Shown here: positions 6,823 to 8,887 of the stretch, one piece after another
How positions within the stretch are numbered: the first letter of the stretch is position 1
How the letters are laid out: the number at the start of each line of letters is the position of its first letter
Assembly (NCBI GenBank): GCA_021823365.1
Contig: JAKAOD010000100.1
Span: forward strand, 1 to 8,887
Direction: 5' to 3'
Length of the DNA stretch: 8,887 nt
Source of the DNA: Actinomycetes bacterium
GTDB lineage: Bacteria > Actinomycetota > Acidimicrobiia > Acidimicrobiales > Bog-793
The notes under the pieces: generated by a model
Databases searched by the model: none
The model's input: the letters and a program-made list of their open reading frames with translations, nothing else
What the model was told of the DNA's origin: nothing
Position numbers and translations under genes: made by a program

Positions 6823-6854
6823 GGGACCAGTTGCTTGCTGGAGTCCTTCGCCCG

Positions 6855-7577
6855 TTATGCCTTGATATGACCGAGATCCGGGGAGCGAAGGAACCCGAGG
6901 ACGATCTCCCGGCGGCCCTGGAGCCGGGCAACTGCCTTCTCGATCCCGGCTTTCGTCTCCTCGAGGCTGCGCGCTGCCATCTTGGCGACGGGGTCGTGCT
7001 TGAGGTTGTGCCACACCCACCCGTCGGGGTCGAGCTCGGGCGAGCAGGGCGGCAGGTAGAAGAGGCTGAGACGCCCCTTGGTCGAGGCGACGAACTCCTT
7101 CGTCTTCGTCGAGCTGTGGGCGGAGCGGCCGTCGAGGACGAGGAGGATCTTGCCCGGCACGTCGTCAAGGAGGCGCTTCAGGTACTCGATGAAACTGTCG
7201 GAGCTGACCCGTCCCGCGAAGGTGAAGTGCAGCTCGCCAAGGGGCGAGATCGCCGAGATCATATTGAGCGACCTGCGCTGGCCGGTCCCGCGTGCGACGG
7301 GGGTCCTTCCCACCTCGCCCCAGGTGGTGCCGGCGTGGTGGTCGGTGCGCACCCCGGCCTTGTCGGTGCGCACCCCGGCCTCGTCGCAGAAGAAGATCCT
7401 GGCCCGAGCCTTCTTCGCCGCGGCGGCGATCTTCGGGTACTCCTCCTCCCTCCAGCGCTGCGCGGTCTCGGGGTCCTTTTCGTAGGCCCGAACGAGGCGA
7501 CGCTGGGGGGAGAGCCCCATGCGCCGGAGCAGGTTCGAGGTGCCCTGGCGGCTGAGCGCGACCCCGAAGCGGCTCCT
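6855..7577 (-). pseudogene. IS630-family transposase, 5'-truncated and probably inactive
   Basis: The frame encodes an IS630-type DDE transposase lacking its N-terminal helix-turn-helix region. Recognisable sequence starts near RFGVALSRQGTSNLLRRMGLS (about 7571) and runs through AYEKDPE, IFFCDEAG (first catalytic Asp), NMISAISP, LLVLDGRSAH (second Asp) and PPCSPELDPDGWVWH to the stop TAA at 6857-6855. Three defects are visible. About 130 N-terminal residues are missing. A 7-residue tandem duplication (AGVRTD repeated) follows the first Asp. The residue where the family has the third catalytic Glu ('NP.EW') is Gly, a single A-to-G change (GAG to GGG). The open frame extends up to 7688 only by running through the neighbouring RES gene's coding region in another frame, which is not transposase sequence. 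Confidence 0.8.
7341..7382. repeat. 21-bp tandem duplication inside the transposase
   Basis: Two adjacent 21-base units (7341-7361 and 7362-7382) differ only at the last base. Each encodes seven residues, read on the minus strand as EAGVRTD then KAGVRTD. Other IS630 transposases have one copy, so this is an in-frame slippage duplication beside the first catalytic Asp. Confidence 0.85.
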
Positions 7578-7592
7578 TTCGGGCCCAGGAGC
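7572..7592. repeat. hairpin just downstream of the RES toxin gene, possible terminator
   Basis: GCTCCT (7572-7577) and AGGAGC (7587-7592) are perfect 6-bp arms around TTCGGGCCC. The hairpin begins eight bases after the RES stop on the minus strand. No T-run follows, so termination is uncertain. It also marks the junction with the truncated IS element. Confidence 0.3.
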
Positions 7593-7599
7593 AAGCGGA

Positions 7600-8151
7600 T
7601 CATCCGAGGCCGAGCTGTCGTGCCGCTGCCGCGACCGGCTCGTCGTCGATCCCGAGCGGCCGCGCATCCACTGCCGTGAGCCCACCAAGGGAGCGGTCGA
7701 ACAGGGTGACGTTGATCCAGCTGGCCTCGAGCGTCGACCACCATCGCAGGCCGGCCACGTCAGGCCGACGCTCGAAGATCGAGAGCGCGTACGCCTGGGT
7801 CACCGACCGACGGTTCGTCGCAACGACCGATGGACGCAGGGCCTCGGCCTGGAGCTTCGCCGGATCGTCGAGGTCGACGAGCACCACGGCGTCGTCCAGC
7901 TCCAGCTCGGCGAGCGCGAGCCTTCTTCCCGAGCGCACGAGCAGCCCGTCGTGGAGGTCGCCGGTGCCACGGAACGGCGCCAACATCTCAGCGACCGCCG
8001 AGATGGGTTCCTCGGCCACGTAGAGGCACCCGTAGTGGTCAGGGGCGTCGTGGCGAGCGGTGCCCTGGAACGCCCGCGGGACCCACAAGGCGCCGCCGGG
8101 CGCGTCGGCTGGAGCTGTCGGATCGAAGGGAATGACCCGCCACAGCCTCAC
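7600..8151 (-). CDS. RES-domain toxin (probable NAD+-degrading toxin of a type II TA pair)
   Basis: A 183-residue protein with the RES domain along its whole length. It opens RLWRVIP with the conserved Arg (Arg5), then GCLYVAEEPISAVAEML with Tyr44 and Glu55, and later GLRWWSTLEASWINVTLFDR with Ser139. These fit the Arg, Glu and Ser that name the family. Studied RES toxins such as MbcT deplete NAD+ by phosphorolysis or hydrolysis; this activity is inferred. The GTG start (8151) overlaps the antitoxin stop by four bases (GTGA), so translation is coupled and antitoxin is made first. The reading frame looks undamaged, in contrast to the pseudogenes on both sides. The gene ends 8 bases before a hairpin and the truncated IS630 element. 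It belongs to a RES branch without the 'GGRWN' motif of MbcT. Confidence 0.85.
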   Translation of the reverse strand: MRLWRVIPFDPTAPADAPGGALWVPRAFQGTARHDAPDHYGCLYVAEEPISAVAEMLAPFRGTGDLHDGLLVRSGRRLALAELELDDAVVLVDLDDPAKLQAEALRPSVVATNRRSVTQAYALSIFERRPDVAGLRWWSTLEASWINVTLFDRSLGGLTAVDARPLGIDDEPVAAAARQLGLG

Positions 8152-8480
8152 GCGAAGCTGCCGGCTCGCTCGCTTGCCAGCGCGTCGAGCAGGTCACGAG
8201 CCTGCCCGCGGCGAACGAGGTCGAGCGGGCGTCGACCGCCCAGGTGTGGGTTCGCGCCCTGCAGCCAGCGCTCGGCGACGTCCATCGGGTACAGGCGCAG
8301 CAGGCTGGCCATCACGAGCTCGAGCAGGTCCACGCGCTCGGCGTTCAGCTCGTCGACCCCCTGACCTCGACGCCAGCGGGTGACCTGTGCGGGATCGACG
8401 TCGAGCAATCCGGCCAGGCGGCGCTGGGAGCCGAAGTCGCGGCTCAGGGCTTCGACCTTCGCTGCGGTGCTGAGCGGCAC
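8148..8480 (-). CDS. antitoxin with Xre-like HTH and MbcA/ParS/Xre toxin-binding domain
   Basis: Cognate antitoxin of the RES toxin. From GTG 8480 the protein has 110 residues. A helix-turn-helix is visible at GSQRRLAGLLDVDPAQVTRW (17-36). The C-terminal part, with AERWLQGANPHLGGRRPLDLV (about 69-89) and GQARDLLDAL, is the DUF2384-type toxin-binding domain. It should bind and block the toxin and, through the HTH, repress its own promoter. The start is uncertain. The frame stays open upstream into a dead HNH gene, so the long frame is not real. GTG 8480 lies six bases after a TATGCT box, allowing a leaderless message; GTG 8501 (adding LRYAPD-type residues) is the alternative. The 3' end overlaps the toxin start by four bases. 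Confidence 0.85.
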   Translation of the reverse strand: MPLSTAAKVEALSRDFGSQRRLAGLLDVDPAQVTRWRRGQGVDELNAERVDLLELVMASLLRLYPMDVAERWLQGANPHLGGRRPLDLVRRGQARDLLDALASERAGSFA

Positions 8481-8486
8481 GTCCGG

Positions 8487-8512
8487 AGCATAGCGCAACA
8501 CTTTCTGTTGCG
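8487..8512 (-). promoter_or_regulatory. candidate autoregulated promoter/operator of the TA operon
   Basis: A perfect inverted repeat, CGCAACA (8494-8500) / TGTTGCG (8506-8512) with a 5-base spacer, lies immediately upstream of a TATGCT hexamer (8492-8487, minus strand) and of the antitoxin start at 8480. This is the placement expected for an operator bound by the HTH antitoxin. No good -35 box is evident. If translation begins at GTG 8501 the repeat would overlap the coding sequence. Inferred from position and symmetry only. Confidence 0.4.
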
Positions 8513-8515
8513 GAC

Positions 8516-8887
8516 CTACCGCCCCGCGTTCACTCGCCGGGCGACCGAGGTTGGCTCGCCGGGCGGGAAGTACGACCCGCGCCGACGCTCCAGGCGGTGC
8601 AGGTACGACGCCGAGGGCACGCGGCTCCCCTTCTCTTCTGGATGTTGTGGCGTGCGCCTGGGCGTTCGCGAGCGTCGTCGCCCCGCCCCTCGACCAGGGC
8701 CGGACGTGCTCGGCGTGGCTCGGGACGGCCCGACAGCGCAGCCCGAGCGTCGAGACGTGCTCGCAGCGGTACTCCGGCCCGGGCGAAGATCGCCTGGCGC
8801 TGGGCCTCGGCAAGGCGGAGCACCCACACGAGTGCTTCCCCGCGCTCTGCTGGCGTTGCGTCCGGGGCCAGGTGGTCTCGGGGATGC
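8516..8887 (-). pseudogene. HNH endonuclease 3' fragment with at least three frameshifts
   Basis: The minus strand from the window edge to TAG 8518-8516 spells an HNH nuclease if the frame is changed three times. First RDHLAPDATPAERGEALVWV and LRLAEAQRQAIFAR; then, after an apparent one-base insertion near 8783, YRCEHVSTLGLRCRAVP and AEHVRPWSRGGATTLANAQA (CxxH/C-type pairs plus the HxxPWSRGG core); then, near 8660, ARHNIQK (the closing HN..K of the HNH motif); then, near 8638, KGSRVPSASYLHRLERRRG and YFPPGEPTSVARRVNAGR to the stop. Each piece continues the previous one as in intact family members. The 5' part lies outside the window. It sits immediately upstream of the TA promoter on the same strand. 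The catalytic fold cannot form from this gene unless the shifts are sequencing errors. Confidence 0.7.

Larger units (their letters stand above)
6820..7592 (-). mobile_element. truncated IS630-family insertion sequence
   Basis: The left boundary is sharp: scoA homology stops at a TA (6820-6821), the target dinucleotide of IS630 elements, and the transposase stop codon lies 36 bases inside. The right side lacks the transposase N-terminal domain and any matching terminal inverted repeat; I looked for the complement of AAGGGACCAGTTGCTTGC beyond the transposase and found none. The element therefore survives only in part and abuts the RES toxin gene within about 25 bases. The right limit given is approximate. 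Confidence 0.65.

Noticed and set aside
6471..7679. 402-codon plus-strand open frame across thiolase, scoA and transposase
   Set aside because: It is out of frame with all three recognisable coding remnants and is Arg-rich; only its first few codons match the thiolase start.
8502..8813. Extended antitoxin of 221 residues starting at 8813
   Set aside because: The added N-terminal part is the out-of-phase HNH remnant, which encodes HNH motifs in this and the other frames, so the real antitoxin begins near 8480-8501.
1..8887. CRISPR arrays, tRNA or rRNA genes, attachment sites
   Set aside because: No regularly spaced repeats, cloverleaf-like tRNA sequence or rRNA-like segment was seen on either strand.

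Overview
The window is uniformly GC-rich (roughly two-thirds G+C by eye), with GTG starts and strongly G/C-biased third codon positions. An ETF-linked NarI/HdrD-type membrane oxidoreductase, a RES/Xre toxin-antitoxin pair, an actinobacterial-style HNH endonuclease remnant and an actinobacterial-style IS630 transposase together suggest an actinomycete-like bacterium (Actinomycetota). The lineage is an inference; no marker gene is present.

Layout. (1) 1-1010, plus strand: a possible tail of an upstream gene, then an intact dihydrodipicolinate synthase/N-acetylneuraminate lyase-family aldolase whose usual Tyr and Thr-Thr active-site positions are substituted. (2) 1011-1818: no intact gene. It holds a broken minus-strand papain-like cysteine peptidase fragment with two in-frame stops, then a short segment that may be the end of an IS21-type element. 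(3) 1819-5881, minus strand: an intact etfB-etfA-etfD operon. EtfBA accepts electrons from acyl-CoA dehydrogenases. EtfD, a membrane b-type cytochrome/iron-sulfur/CCG-domain protein, is expected to pass them to (mena)quinone. (4) 5882-6470: a long non-coding divergent region with several short perfect inverted repeats, probably carrying promoters in both directions. (5) 6471-7592: a decay zone. A thiolase gene keeps its two ends but has lost its middle. A 3-oxoacid CoA-transferase subunit A gene keeps only its first 33 codons and stops at a TA where an IS630-family element begins. That element is truncated itself, and its transposase has lost the N-terminal domain, carries a 21-bp tandem duplication and lacks the expected third catalytic acid. 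(6) 7600-8501, minus strand: an intact, translationally coupled antitoxin (Xre/MbcA/ParS-type) and RES-domain toxin, with an inverted repeat at the promoter. (7) 8516-8887, minus strand: the frameshifted 3' end of an HNH endonuclease gene.

How it fits together. The ETF operon and the dead thiolase/CoA-transferase pair all belong to fatty-acid or acetoacetate breakdown, so this was probably a fatty-acid catabolism neighbourhood. Its right flank has been eroded by deletion, IS insertion and arrival of a toxin-antitoxin module. I see no clearly new multi-gene system. The most informative signals are the layered pseudogenes and the unusual aldolase active site.
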